The notes: generated by a model from the letters alone, not told the origin. Numbered from the stretch's first letter, positions 16,311-24,321 are shown. The stretch is DNA of 35,100 nt from Cyanobacteria bacterium UBA2566 (GCA_002340255.1 DDLS01000030.1:1-35100); one strand, 5' to 3'. Translations and numbers: made by a program.

Positions 16311-17108
16311 ATGCCCGTTGTTTCACTCGCTCAGTTATTAGAATCTGGAGTTCATTTCGGACACCAAACCCGTCGCTGGAATCCCAAGATGTCCCAGTAC
16401 ATCTACACTTCGCGCAACGGGGTACACATCATCGATCTGGTACAAACCGCCCAGAAAATCGAAGAAGCCTATCGGTACATGCGTACCATGTCTGAACAAG
16501 GCAGAAAAGTTTTGTTTGTGGGAACTAAACGGCAAGCAGCCGGAATTATTGCCCAAGAAGCCTCTCGCTGTGGTGCATACTATATCAATCAGCGCTGGTT
16601 AGGTGGAATGCTCACTAACTGGGCAACCATTAAAAATCGGGTAGAACGCTTAAAAGAACTCGAACGCCTCGAAAATAGTGGTGCGTTGGATTTGCGCCCG
16701 AAAAAAGAAGCGTCCGTATTACGTCGGGAAATGGGTAAACTACAAAAATATCTCGGCGGCATTAAAACGATGCGTAAAGTCCCCGATATCGTAGTAGTGA
16801 TTGACCAACGGCGCGAGTATAACGCTGTTCAGGAGTGCATTAAACTCAATATCCCGATTGTAGCCCTTCTAGATACGAACTGCGATCCCGATCCAGTTGA
16901 TTATCCGATTCCCGCCAACGATGATGCGATTCGCTCGATTAAGCTAATTGTGGGTAAACTGGCAGATGCCATTTATGAAGGTCATCATGGCGAAGTTTAT
17001 GTAGATGACCAAGAGGATACGGATTATCCAGATGCTGAAGAAGACTTCGATGATGAAGACTTTGATGAGGATGGAGAAGAAGAGGAGGAGGAGAGTAAAG
17101 AAAGCTAG
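16311..17108 (+). CDS. rpsB: 30S ribosomal protein S2
   Basis: A 265-residue ribosomal protein of the small subunit. The start at 16311 is set by the ribosome site AAGGAGA and by the conserved N-terminus MPVVSLAQLLESGVHFGHQT; the open frame upstream to 16215 is leader. Further family signatures are RRWNPKMSQYIYTSRNGVHI, INQRWLGGMLTNW and PIVALLDTNCDPDPVDYPIP. The last roughly 35 residues are a run of Asp and Glu, an extension common in cyanobacterial S2. The next gene, tsf, is the usual partner but is 516 bases away, much farther than usual. Confidence 0.97.
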   Translation: MPVVSLAQLLESGVHFGHQTRRWNPKMSQYIYTSRNGVHIIDLVQTAQKIEEAYRYMRTMSEQGRKVLFVGTKRQAAGIIAQEASRCGAYYINQRWLGGMLTNWATIKNRVERLKELERLENSGALDLRPKKEASVLRREMGKLQKYLGGIKTMRKVPDIVVVIDQRREYNAVQECIKLNIPIVALLDTNCDPDPVDYPIPANDDAIRSIKLIVGKLADAIYEGHHGEVYVDDQEDTDYPDAEEDFDDEDFDEDGEEEEEESKES

Positions 17109-17624
17109 AGATCGCCTTGATAGCCTATCATGGCCGAATCTTCAAAAGTTTGGGTGGGAAAGCCCGTCCTTCTAGCACGGCTTTACAATATAATATGAAG
17201 TGGTCAATGACCCACCCGCGATGCAGACGTAACAGACAGCCTTTACGTGACGACATCTGGTTTTAACCAGTGGCGCACAGAGCTGCGGTAAATCGGGAAA
17301 AGAGGATGGGGTAATGGGCGATCCAACCCTTGAATCAACTAACAACAAAGTTTTTTTGTTGAAGAATGGCCCATTAAAAACTGCAAGACTTGTGGGGATA
17401 GTCTGTGGAGCTTTCTGTAAGACAATAAACTCGTCAGTGGGTGGAGGCAGTTGCACTGAAACAGAAACCTAAAGCCTCCTGCGGAGGGTAGTTCTCACTA
17501 AGGTGAGGTTTCCACTTCGCAGACATAAAGAAGGAATCACCGTGTCTTCAACCCGGTGAGGATGTCAAGAAAGAGTAAGCAGCCGTGCGTAAGCACTTTG
17601 GTGTAATCAAAAATCTGAATTAAC
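17109..17624 (+). mobile_element. rpsB-tsf spacer: probable relic of an IS200/IS605 (TnpB-type) element
   Basis: No gene is intact here. A frame at 17441-17491 ends VALKQKPKASCGG, which resembles tails of cyanobacterial TnpB proteins, and an upstream stop shows decay. The end at 17531-17568 has a hairpin TCACCG (17537-17542)/CGGTGA (17554-17559) followed by GAGGATGTCAA, which resembles right ends of IS200/IS605 elements in cyanobacteria. Other stems are GGGTGGG/CCCACCC (17152-17158 and 17211-17217) enclosing AAAGCCCGT/ACGGCTTT, CTGGTT/AACCAG near 17260-17275, and CAACAAA/TTTGTTG near 17342-17360. No left end is identified. The resemblance is from memory of the family and not from a search. 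The last 55 bases form the tsf leader. Confidence 0.42.
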
Positions 17625-18284
17625 ATGGCAGAAATTTCAGCAAAACTGGTTAAAGAGCTACGGGAAAAAACGGGCGCTGGCATGATGGATTGCAAAAAAG
17701 CGCTCACAGAAAACGATGGCGACCTGGAAAAAGCCTCAGAATGGCTGCGGAAAAAAGGGATTGCTTCGGCTGGGAAAAAGTCCTCTCGTGTTGCAGCAGA
17801 GGGTTTAGTGGATAGCTACATCCATACGGGTGGTCGAATTGGAGTTTTGGTAGAAGTCAACTGCGAAACCGATTTTGTGGCTCGTGGGGAAGCTTTCCAA
17901 ACCCTGGTGCGCAATATTGCAATGCAAATCGCCGCTTGTCCGAATGTTGAGTATGTCAGCATAGACCAAATTCCGGCGCAGATCGTCGAGAAAGAAAAAG
18001 CGATTGAGATGGAACGGGATGATTTAGCCAAGAAACCCGATAACATCAAGGAAAAAATCGTTGCTGGACGGATTGAAAAACGCCTGAAAGAGTTAACCTT
18101 ACTGGATCAAGCTTATGTTAAAGACCAAGCCAAGACGGTTGGTGAATTGGTGACTGAGACGATCGCCCAGTTAGGTGAAAATATTCAGGTGCGCCGCTTC
18201 GCTCGCTTTGTTTTGGGTGAAGGCATTGAGAAGGAAGAGAGCAACTTTGCTGAAGAAGTAGCTGCTCAAGCCAGTGGTAAATAA
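17625..18284 (+). CDS. tsf: Translation elongation factor Ts
   Basis: A 219-residue EF-Ts, the nucleotide exchange factor for EF-Tu. The N-terminal UBA-like region contains AEISAKLVKELREKTGAGMM and DCKKALTENDGDLEKASEWL, with KGIASAGKKSSRVAAEG next. The core motif EVNCETDFVARGEAFQTLV contains the TDFV that inserts into EF-Tu. The C-terminal region VRRFARFVLGEGIEKEESNF completes the short form of about 200-220 residues typical of cyanobacteria and plastids. It follows rpsB in the same direction, as in most bacteria, but the long intervening spacer leaves it unclear whether the two still share a transcript. Confidence 0.97.
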   Translation: MAEISAKLVKELREKTGAGMMDCKKALTENDGDLEKASEWLRKKGIASAGKKSSRVAAEGLVDSYIHTGGRIGVLVEVNCETDFVARGEAFQTLVRNIAMQIAACPNVEYVSIDQIPAQIVEKEKAIEMERDDLAKKPDNIKEKIVAGRIEKRLKELTLLDQAYVKDQAKTVGELVTETIAQLGENIQVRRFARFVLGEGIEKEESNFAEEVAAQASGK

Positions 18285-18348
18285 GGGATGCTAGGGGGGC
18301 AAACGGCCTCCCTACCCCGTGAGCTAGTGGAAGTTTGCTGGCTTAGAT

Positions 18349-18373
18349 AAGGGGCGTAGAGTTTACGCTCCTT
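18349..18373 (+). terminator. Terminator-like hairpin after tsf
   Basis: AAGGGGCGTA (18349-18358) pairs with TACGCTCCTT (18364-18373) with one G-U pair, followed by a short T-containing stretch. A weaker G-rich/C-rich stem (AGGGGG/CCTCCCT) lies nearer to the tsf stop, at 18291-18313. Confidence 0.45.
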
Positions 18374-18423
18374 TGCTATCTCCAGGTGGAATTGATAGAA
18401 AATCCTAGAGTAAATATAAAATT

Positions 18424-19467
18424 ATGGCTAGACCCCTACAGCGAATCGAACGAGAGATCGAGGAGTTGGAAAGTGCGATCGCCTCTTTAGCAGAAGAATT
18501 TTATCAAGCCTATGGTAACTATACCCAATACTTAGGGCAAGCGGTACGCCAACAGTTAATTGTAGCCAGTTATCAGATTTGTACCCAAGGATATCCTCAC
18601 GAGTTTTTGGAACTCTCGTTAACTGGAAGACAGCAGTTACAGGAAAGGGTTAAACGTTTAGCCCAACAAGCAGAAGCGGAAATTCAGGAAATAGTCAGCC
18701 GCCCCCTAGAAACGCCTCTGGCTCTGTCCTCAGAAGAGGCAGAAGACGAAGAAGAGGAGGAGGAAAACCCAGAAGAGAGTGATGAACCCTCCTTAGACTT
18801 AAAGGTAATGGAATCAGAGGAAGAATACCCCTTAATCAAGAATCCGGAAGCCTTAGCTCAATGGCAACAAAATATAGAAAAACAGATCTTCAAGCGATTA
18901 GAACACTTCTCCCATGAAGTGAATCAGCTCTTGAGAAAAGCCAATATTTTTACCGAAAATATACCTGAACCTTTGATAGAAGTGGCTAAACAGGCCATGG
19001 GCACTCAAGAGTCCCTCGCTCCCAGTTTACCGAATATTTTAAATCTAGTGATTGAGGCAGAAAACTTTCTCACTCCTAGAAGAAAAGGAGAGTTGAAAGG
19101 CCAGATTGAATTGCCAGAACGCTTACTCAAGCAATATGAAGACTCAATTCCTCCAGTGATTATTGGCTTACAGAAGGGAGACTACGATCCAGATGAGGAA
19201 GAAGATGACGATGAGGATGAAGATGACGATCGCGATCCGATCGCCCTTTTACCTTTTTCTCTGCCTCTGAAAATCATGCTGATTAACCTGCGCCTATCAG
19301 ATATCGAGTTTAGTGATGCTAGGGTGACGAGCTACCGTAAGCAACTGCGTCATTTACAAGATCGCTTGTACTCTAAGGGACAAGACTATCAGCGCAAACA
19401 AAAAGAATATGCGATCGCCCAAGCGGAATTTGCCTGGCGATCCAGTTGGGTTGAAGACCGAGAATAG
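18424..19467 (+). CDS. Conserved cyanobacterial acidic hypothetical protein
   Basis: A 347-residue soluble protein of unknown function. Residues 1-95 are helical, beginning MARPLQRIEREIEELESAIA, and likely form a coiled coil. Two strongly acidic low-complexity segments (about residues 104-125 and 257-272) separate this from a middle helical part (about 140-240) and from a C-terminal segment with coiled-coil character (RKQLRHLQDRLYSKGQDYQR). The C-terminal residues SSWVEDRE end the protein. No enzyme motif, signal peptide or membrane segment is seen. It stands between tsf and the convergent chlI gene. Acidic inserts can bind basic partners such as ribosomal proteins or nucleic-acid-binding proteins, but this is not evidence for function. 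Confidence 0.75.
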   Translation: MARPLQRIEREIEELESAIASLAEEFYQAYGNYTQYLGQAVRQQLIVASYQICTQGYPHEFLELSLTGRQQLQERVKRLAQQAEAEIQEIVSRPLETPLALSSEEAEDEEEEEENPEESDEPSLDLKVMESEEEYPLIKNPEALAQWQQNIEKQIFKRLEHFSHEVNQLLRKANIFTENIPEPLIEVAKQAMGTQESLAPSLPNILNLVIEAENFLTPRRKGELKGQIELPERLLKQYEDSIPPVIIGLQKGDYDPDEEEDDDEDEDDDRDPIALLPFSLPLKIMLINLRLSDIEFSDARVTSYRKQLRHLQDRLYSKGQDYQRKQKEYAIAQAEFAWRSSWVEDRE

Positions 19468-19511
19468 GCTGTGGAGATAGGGAGATGAGGAGACGCGGGA
19501 ACACGGATATA

Positions 19512-19530
19512 GGGCGAAAAATTTTCGCCC
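19512..19530. terminator. Bidirectional terminator between convergent genes
   Basis: GGGCGAAAA (19512-19520) pairs perfectly with TTTTCGCCC (19522-19530) around one A. It sits 10 bases downstream of the chlI stop and 45 bases downstream of the acidic protein gene, so it can end both transcripts. Confidence 0.7.
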
Positions 19531-19539
19531 CTACAAGCT

Positions 19540-20685
19540 TTAAGCTTCGGGTTCAGCTAAACCAAACACCCGGCAAAAAACCTTTTGCACCTTATAGCCA
19601 GAATCAATCGATTCTAGGGGATCTTTGCGCAGACGGTGGCGCAAGCAGAGGGTAACCACTTGTTGAATATCCTCTAGAGTAACCTCTGTGCGTCCCTCAA
19701 ATGCTGCCAACGCTTTAGCCGCACGGTTGGTGACAATATCGCCGCGCAAACCATCCACATCTAATTCCGAACAGACTTGGGAAATTTGCACCCGCAATTC
19801 ATAATCAATGTTGACAGAAGATAGGCGTTCTCTAGCTTCTACCAATCTTTGTTGCAGCGCTTCCTGTTCGGTTTGAGAGCGGTGTAAAAACTCCTGGGGA
19901 TGACTATCAAATGCAGAGCGCTCTTCCACAATTTTCACCCGTAGATCTGGCTCTTTAACCGTGCGAATTTCCGCGTGCATTCCAAACCGGTCTAATAATT
20001 GGGGTCTGAGTTCCCCTTCTTCTGGGTTTCCGGAACCAACTAGCACAAACTGGGCTGGGTGGCGAATGGAAATGCCTTCGCGCTCTACTGTATTCCATCC
20101 ACTGGCGGCAGAGTCGAGTAAGACATCGACTAAATGGTCATCAAGCAGATTTACCTCATCCACATATAAAATCCCCCGGTTAGCCTTCGCCAATAGTCCC
20201 GGTTCAAAGGCTTTTACCCCTTCAGAAAGGGCTTTTTCAATATCAATGGTTCCACATACCCGGTCTTCGGTTGCACCTAGGGGCAAATCCACCATCATCA
20301 CTTTGCGGCGCGTAATGGGGAGATTTTCTTGGAGGCTCGCCCGTTGTCTGACTTCATCACTCATCAGTTCTTGATTGTGGGGATCGCTGTTAAAGGGGTC
20401 ATCAGCGACGATTTCGATTTCGGGTAATAAATCGGCCAAAGCACGGATAGTGGTAGATTTACCCGTACCGCGATCGCCCATAATCATCACTCCCCCAATT
20501 TTCGGGTCAATCACATTGAGCAGCAGGGCGAGTTTCATCTCTTCCTGTCCCACAATTGCAGTAAAGGGGAAAACAGGACGGCTCTGCTGCACAGGAGATA
20601 AGGGGGTTTCACTGGTTGAGTTCTGCTCAGGGGCGAGGACTGAATTCATAAGGTTACTTAATCTATCGGTTGATTTGGATCGCAT
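19540..20685 (-). CDS. chlI: Magnesium chelatase ATPase subunit I
   Basis: A 381-residue AAA+ protein. ChlI, with ChlD and ChlH, inserts Mg2+ into protoporphyrin IX in chlorophyll synthesis. The start of the conserved core is VFPFTAIVGQEEMKLALLLN near residues 38-57. Walker A GDRGTGKST is near 70-78 and Walker B ILYVDEVNLLDD near 163-174. RDI-type sequences VEREGISIRHPAQFVLVGSGNPEEGELRPQLLDRF include sensor 1 and the arginine finger. C-terminal NRAAKALAAFEGR carries sensor 2. A hairpin containing TATACT lies directly before the first ATG, so an internal ATG at 20649, giving MNSVLAP, is a possible start. Convergent with the acidic protein gene, divergent from the toxin-antitoxin pair. Confidence 0.96.
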   Translation of the reverse strand: MRSKSTDRLSNLMNSVLAPEQNSTSETPLSPVQQSRPVFPFTAIVGQEEMKLALLLNVIDPKIGGVMIMGDRGTGKSTTIRALADLLPEIEIVADDPFNSDPHNQELMSDEVRQRASLQENLPITRRKVMMVDLPLGATEDRVCGTIDIEKALSEGVKAFEPGLLAKANRGILYVDEVNLLDDHLVDVLLDSAASGWNTVEREGISIRHPAQFVLVGSGNPEEGELRPQLLDRFGMHAEIRTVKEPDLRVKIVEERSAFDSHPQEFLHRSQTEQEALQQRLVEARERLSSVNIDYELRVQISQVCSELDVDGLRGDIVTNRAAKALAAFEGRTEVTLEDIQQVVTLCLRHRLRKDPLESIDSGYKVQKVFCRVFGLAEPEA

Positions 20686-20823
20686 CAGGAGAGTATAAAC
20701 TCTCTTTATTTATCTTCCCTGAAAAGGGCACGGTTTTGAAGAGGATGGCAAAACTCAGGGCTACCGGCCGATCGCGGGATGATTGCGATAGAGTAGTGCT
20801 GACCCCATATCTAGTACCCAACC

Positions 20824-21192
20824 ATGAATCCTCCTATGATGCAGTCTGCGCTGCGGATCTCGACCAAAGTTTTGCCGGGTGATAAAGTGGAAATTCAAGT
20901 CCCCTCTGGTTCTGAAGGTCAAGAGGTGGATGTGTTTGTGGTTTTCTCCCATCCTGCTCCAAGCAAGCGGTCTTCATTTGTGGCGTTCATCGAAGAATTA
21001 CAGAATCGTCACCCCAAGCGTTCTGTGGAAGAGATTAATTATGATTTGATGATGGAAGGCCTGAATCACTTTAATACTTCATTAACTCCAGAAGAAAGAA
21101 CAGAAAAATGGTTAACTTTTGTGCAAGGTTTACCTGAAAAGAGTTCCCTGTTACCTGATGAAGCTTTGCATCGAGATAGCATGTATGATTAA
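20824..21192 (+). CDS. Putative antitoxin of a PIN-domain toxin-antitoxin pair
   Basis: A 122-residue protein with two parts. The first (about 1-45) is beta-rich with ALRISTKVLPGDKVEIQVPS, which resembles the start of small AbrB- or Phd-like or other DNA-binding antitoxin domains without a clear match. The second (about 50-122) is helical and acidic, as expected for the segment that wraps a toxin. The PIN gene follows 15 bases later in the same direction, which is the usual antitoxin-first layout of VapBC pairs. ATG at 20836 or 20839 would also be possible. The assignment is by position; I do not recognise the family. Confidence 0.55.
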   Translation: MNPPMMQSALRISTKVLPGDKVEIQVPSGSEGQEVDVFVVFSHPAPSKRSSFVAFIEELQNRHPKRSVEEINYDLMMEGLNHFNTSLTPEERTEKWLTFVQGLPEKSSLLPDEALHRDSMYD

Positions 21193-21207
21193 CCCGGCAA
21201 TATTCCT

Positions 21208-21657
21208 ATGACTTGGTACTTACTGGATACAAATATTTTACTTCGAGTTGCCGATCGCACTTCCGTACAGCATAGTTTGGCATCAGGGGTGATCGCTAAA
21301 CTTTTTAATCAAGGCGATCAATGTGTGATTACAGCTCAAGTTTTAATTGAGTTTTGGGTTGTGGCCACTCGTCCAGTAGAGGTCAATGGTTTAGGATGGA
21401 CTCCTGAATTGACGGCTGAAGTCCTCGTACAGTTTATGGATCAATTTAGGATGCTTGAAGAAAATGAGCGTATTTTTCAGCAGTGGTTTCAATGGGTAAC
21501 CCAGTACAAAGTTAAGGGTAAACGAACGCACGATCTGAGATTAATGGCGTTTATGGATGTTTATCAGATTTCCTATTTGTTAACGTTTAACCCTAATGAT
21601 TTTATTCGTGTGCCTCAAATGACCATTGTTACTCCTGAAGATGTATTAGGCAATTAA
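21208..21657 (+). CDS. PIN-domain toxin, VapC-like
   Basis: A 149-residue PIN-domain protein, probably an endoribonuclease. The acidic residues of the active site are visible: D7 in YLLDTNILLRVA, E48 in QVLIEFWVVATRP, D109 in THDLRLMAFM and D131 or N130 in TFNPNDF. TRP after the second motif is common in VapC proteins of cyanobacteria. Such toxins cleave tRNA or rRNA when not bound by the antitoxin. The small gene immediately upstream is the likely antitoxin. The dnaX start is 18 bases downstream, so read-through from the pair into dnaX is likely. Confidence 0.82.
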   Translation: MTWYLLDTNILLRVADRTSVQHSLASGVIAKLFNQGDQCVITAQVLIEFWVVATRPVEVNGLGWTPELTAEVLVQFMDQFRMLEENERIFQQWFQWVTQYKVKGKRTHDLRLMAFMDVYQISYLLTFNPNDFIRVPQMTIVTPEDVLGN

Positions 21658-21675
21658 TCTGCCATTTTTTCTGCC

Positions 21676-23481
21676 GTGAATTACGAACCGCTCCATCATA
21701 AATATCGACCCCAAACCTTTGCCCAGTTGGTGGGACAGGAGGCGATCGCGCAAACGCTCTCGAATGCGTTAAACCGGAATAAGATCGCCCCCGCATATCT
21801 GTTTACGGGACCGAGGGGAACGGGGAAAACCTCGAGTGCGCGGATTCTAGCCAAGTCTCTCAATTGTATTCAGACCCAGGGGCCCACGGCTACTCCCTGT
21901 GGTGAGTGCGAGATTTGTGTTTCTATTACAAAAGGCTCTTCTTTGGATGTGATGGAATTGGATGCTGCGAGCCATACGGGAGTGGATAATATTCGGGAAA
22001 TTATTGAGCGATCGCAATTTGCACCGGTTCAATGTCGGTATAAAGTTTATGTAATTGATGAATGTCATATGCTGAGTACGGCGGCATTTAATTCATTGCT
22101 GAAAACCTTGGAAGAACCGCCAGACCGCGTTGTATTTGTTCTCGCGACCACCGATCCGCAACGGGTACTGCCGACGATTATTTCCCGGTGTCAACGGTTC
22201 GATTTTCGACGCATTCCCCTGGAGTCGATGGTGCATCACTTAAAAGATATTGCCAGCAAAGAGGCGATCGCTATTACCGAGGAAGCAATAACTTTAGTGG
22301 CGCAAATTTCCCAAGGGGGACTCCGCGACGCGGAAAGTTTACTCGATCAACTGAGCTTATTAGTCGGTGCAGATGACGTAACCGAAGTGGGTGTAGAACA
22401 GGTTTGGAACTTAGTGGGGTCAGTACCAGAGCGCGATTTATTACAGTTGTTAGAAGCAATTAGCAAACCCAATCCGGCTGATATTCTCGACTTAACTAAA
22501 AATATCTTAGATCGGGGTCGAGAACCCCTAACTCTACTGCATAACTTAACTAGCTTTTATCGCGATTTACTGATTGCTAGAACCGCACCAAATCGGCAAG
22601 ATTTAGTCGCTCTCACTGCTTCGACTTGGAAGCAATTGATCGAATTATCTCAACACTTCAGTTTGCCACAAATTTTAGCGGCTCAAACGCATCTTCAAGA
22701 GAGCGAAAGTCAACTGAAAAATACGACTCAACCGCGACTCTGGTTAGAAGTCACTCTATTAGGCTTACTGTCGGCTAACCAACCTCCAGTACAAGCCACT
22801 CCTGCACCTGTAGTTAACACTCCTGCTGCCAGTATTTCGCCTGCGGCAAAACCCGCCATTTCTCCAGGGACAAAACCAGTCGATCCACCAAAACCCAATC
22901 CCCAGCCCTCCCCAGCACAAGACACCCAACCCCCTCAACCGGTGACTCCGGTGAAGACTGACAACTTAGAACAGGTTTGGCAAACCGTCATTGATAACTT
23001 AGAATTACCAGGAACCAAAGTTTTAATTTCCAAGCATTGCAGTTTATTAACCTTAAACGATAAAACCGCCCAGATTGGCATTAATAGGAAGGGAGCGCAA
23101 AATTTAGTCAAAGGTGTTCAACCCCAACTACAAGAAGCGTTTAAGAAAACCTTTCATCATCCCTTTAGTTTGAAATTTCAGCTTCTGGATGATACAGAAA
23201 AAAAAATACCTCTTAATCCACTACCTCCAGCTCAAAAACCAGAGATTGTGCAAGAATCAGTTGCGAGGCGATCGCCAACTCCTCCACCACAACCAAGTTT
23301 AGACCAGGAAAAACAACGGGAAAAACAGAAAGTCAGACAAGCAGCCGAAGGGTTTGCCGATTTTTTTGGTGGAGAAATAATGAACTTAAAAGCAAAAATA
23401 GACTTACCTAAACCAGAAAGTATTAAGGACGAATCGTCCTATTTAGAATCAATGGACGATGATGAAGATCCTCCGTTTTAA
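21676..23481 (+). CDS. dnaX: DNA polymerase III subunit gamma/tau
   Basis: A 601-residue clamp-loader ATPase, starting with GTG. The N-terminal YEPLHHKYRPQTFAQLVGQE leads to Walker A GPRGTGKT (45-52), zinc ligands C64, C75, C78 and C81, Walker B VIDECHMLS near 127-135, and the SRC motif in IISRCQRFDF near 167-176. Domain III ends near residue 370. A Pro/Ala-rich linker (about 372-430) precedes domain IV and V, which in the full-length tau bind helicase and polymerase. There is no intein, unlike several cyanobacterial dnaX genes. A run of nine A residues at 23198-23206 (codons 508-511) could yield a shortened product; see the separate entry. Confidence 0.96.
   Translation: MNYEPLHHKYRPQTFAQLVGQEAIAQTLSNALNRNKIAPAYLFTGPRGTGKTSSARILAKSLNCIQTQGPTATPCGECEICVSITKGSSLDVMELDAASHTGVDNIREIIERSQFAPVQCRYKVYVIDECHMLSTAAFNSLLKTLEEPPDRVVFVLATTDPQRVLPTIISRCQRFDFRRIPLESMVHHLKDIASKEAIAITEEAITLVAQISQGGLRDAESLLDQLSLLVGADDVTEVGVEQVWNLVGSVPERDLLQLLEAISKPNPADILDLTKNILDRGREPLTLLHNLTSFYRDLLIARTAPNRQDLVALTASTWKQLIELSQHFSLPQILAAQTHLQESESQLKNTTQPRLWLEVTLLGLLSANQPPVQATPAPVVNTPAASISPAAKPAISPGTKPVDPPKPNPQPSPAQDTQPPQPVTPVKTDNLEQVWQTVIDNLELPGTKVLISKHCSLLTLNDKTAQIGINRKGAQNLVKGVQPQLQEAFKKTFHHPFSLKFQLLDDTEKKIPLNPLPPAQKPEIVQESVARRSPTPPPQPSLDQEKQREKQKVRQAAEGFADFFGGEIMNLKAKIDLPKPESIKDESSYLESMDDDEDPPF
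23198..23206 (+). promoter_or_regulatory. dnaX: A9 run in dnaX, candidate slippage or frameshift site
   Basis: Codons 508-511 read GAA AAA AAA ATA. A -1 ribosomal shift or a one-base transcriptional addition gives AAT ACC TCT TAA, that is, three residues and a stop at 23214-23216, so a product of about 513 residues would lack the last 90. The run is within coding sequence of domain IV. In Thermus, an A9 run in dnaX generates gamma by slippage. Confidence 0.4.
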
Positions 23482-23536
23482 GGGGAATGGGAAATGTCCA
23501 ATTACTCTAGGACTGACGCAACGACTCCATATATAG

Positions 23537-23574
23537 CAGATTGGTGCGTTAGCGAAGCGTAACGCACCAATCTG
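23537..23574. repeat. 15-base perfect palindromic hairpin
   Basis: CAGATTGGTGCGTTA (23537-23551) pairs perfectly with TAACGCACCAATCTG (23560-23574) around GCGAAGCG. It lies 55 bases after dnaX, between convergent genes. Hairpins with the core GGTGCGTTA...TAACGCACC are common dispersed repeats in cyanobacterial genomes. It may also act as a terminator. Confidence 0.6.
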
Positions 23575-23700
23575 GATTGTTTCATCTAATTTGATGCATT
23601 AGATTTTGTTGGTAGTGAGGGCTTTAGCCCTCTCCAGCTAGGCTTTTAAGCACTAAAGTGCTTACTACAAACAAAGCCCTATTTTAGGTGAAACAATCCA
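23573..23700. repeat. Nested palindromic MITE-like element
   Basis: The ends TGGATTGTTTCATCT (23573-23587) and AGGTGAAACAATCCA (23686-23700) are inverted with 14 of 15 positions matching. Inside are two further palindromes, GAGGGCTTTAGCCCTC (23617-23632) and AAGCACTAAAGTGCTT (23648-23663), framed by GTAGT/ACTAC. The layout of 128 bases with no ORF suggests a non-autonomous mobile repeat. Confidence 0.55.
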
Positions 23701-23716
23701 CTACTGGTACTATTAC

Positions 23717-24286
23717 TTATTCCCTATTACCTAACCGTGTCATTTCATTCACAACTCGCGCAAGTTCTTGGACGATGGGCGTGTTTTCAGCTTGTTGGAA
23801 AGCTTCGACTAAGGATTGATAGTACCATCGGGTTCCCGATTTTCCGCCTTTGAATCTGTCCCAGATGCTCTCTCCCACTTGGCGATAGTCTTTGACAATG
23901 GAGCGAGCATTATAGAGTTTATCTGCAGCACAGACGAGGCGAACGGAAGCAGAAGCTTGGGGAAGGTGGGCAAGATACGCTTCCTTGCGTTCCCTCCAAG
24001 GAGGTTTGGGGATGGTGTAAGCGTCTGTGCATCCTTCGACTATGGCAGTTACCGTTTCTCCAAATTGTTCTCGAATGCGATCGCGGGTGGCTTCTCCTCC
24101 TTGATCTTCTATGGCATCATGCAATAGGGCGGCGATCGCCTCATCTTCAGTTGCACCATATTCTAGGGCAATGCTGGCAACCCCCAGGAGATGGGCAATA
24201 TACGGAACTCCTGAAGCTTTACGGATTTGGGTTTGGTGCAGTTGGTGTGCCAAGATGAGGGCATCTTCAAAGCGTTTAGAAAGCAT
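23717..24286 (-). CDS. HD-domain hydrolase, MESH1/SpoT-like
   Basis: The frame opens at 24400, but its first 38 codons run through a heptad repeat, so the ATG at 24286 (MLSKRFEDALILAHQLHQ) is the likely start and gives 189 residues. H32 in PYIAHLLGVA, H56-D57 in ALLHDAIED, and D122 region in CAADKLYNARSIVKDY match the metal-dependent HD centre of the (p)ppGpp hydrolases RelA/SpoT and of the small MESH1 proteins, which have about this length. No synthetase domain is present. Action on ppGpp is likely by family, but small HD proteins also hydrolyse other nucleotides. It follows the DUF58 gene on the same strand. Confidence 0.75.
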   Translation of the reverse strand: MLSKRFEDALILAHQLHQTQIRKASGVPYIAHLLGVASIALEYGATEDEAIAALLHDAIEDQGGEATRDRIREQFGETVTAIVEGCTDAYTIPKPPWRERKEAYLAHLPQASASVRLVCAADKLYNARSIVKDYRQVGESIWDRFKGGKSGTRWYYQSLVEAFQQAENTPIVQELARVVNEMTRLGNRE

Positions 24287-24289
24287 GAT

Positions 24290-24321
24290 TGGGTAATAGG
24301 TAATGGGTAATAGGGAATAGG
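24290..24321. repeat. Short heptad repeat (STRR-type)
   Basis: Repeats of the form TAATGGG/TAATAGG run through 24290-24321, immediately upstream of the HD gene start. Similar runs in the other orientation occur at 23709-23735 and 25707-25734. Such short tandemly repeated repetitive sequences are typical of filamentous cyanobacteria. Confidence 0.6.

Noticed and set aside
17172..17456. 94-codon minus-strand ORF in the rpsB-tsf spacer
   Set aside because: It runs opposite to the TnpB-like tail and through several stem-loops, with no recognisable motif or ribosome site; it is most likely a mirror of the decayed element.
17109..17624. RNase P RNA, tmRNA or 6S RNA in the structured spacer
   Set aside because: None of the conserved core sequences of these RNAs that I know is visible, and the end resembles an IS200/IS605 right end better.
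21676..23481. Intein in dnaX
   Set aside because: The frame is continuous across Walker A and the SRC motif at normal spacing, so none is present.
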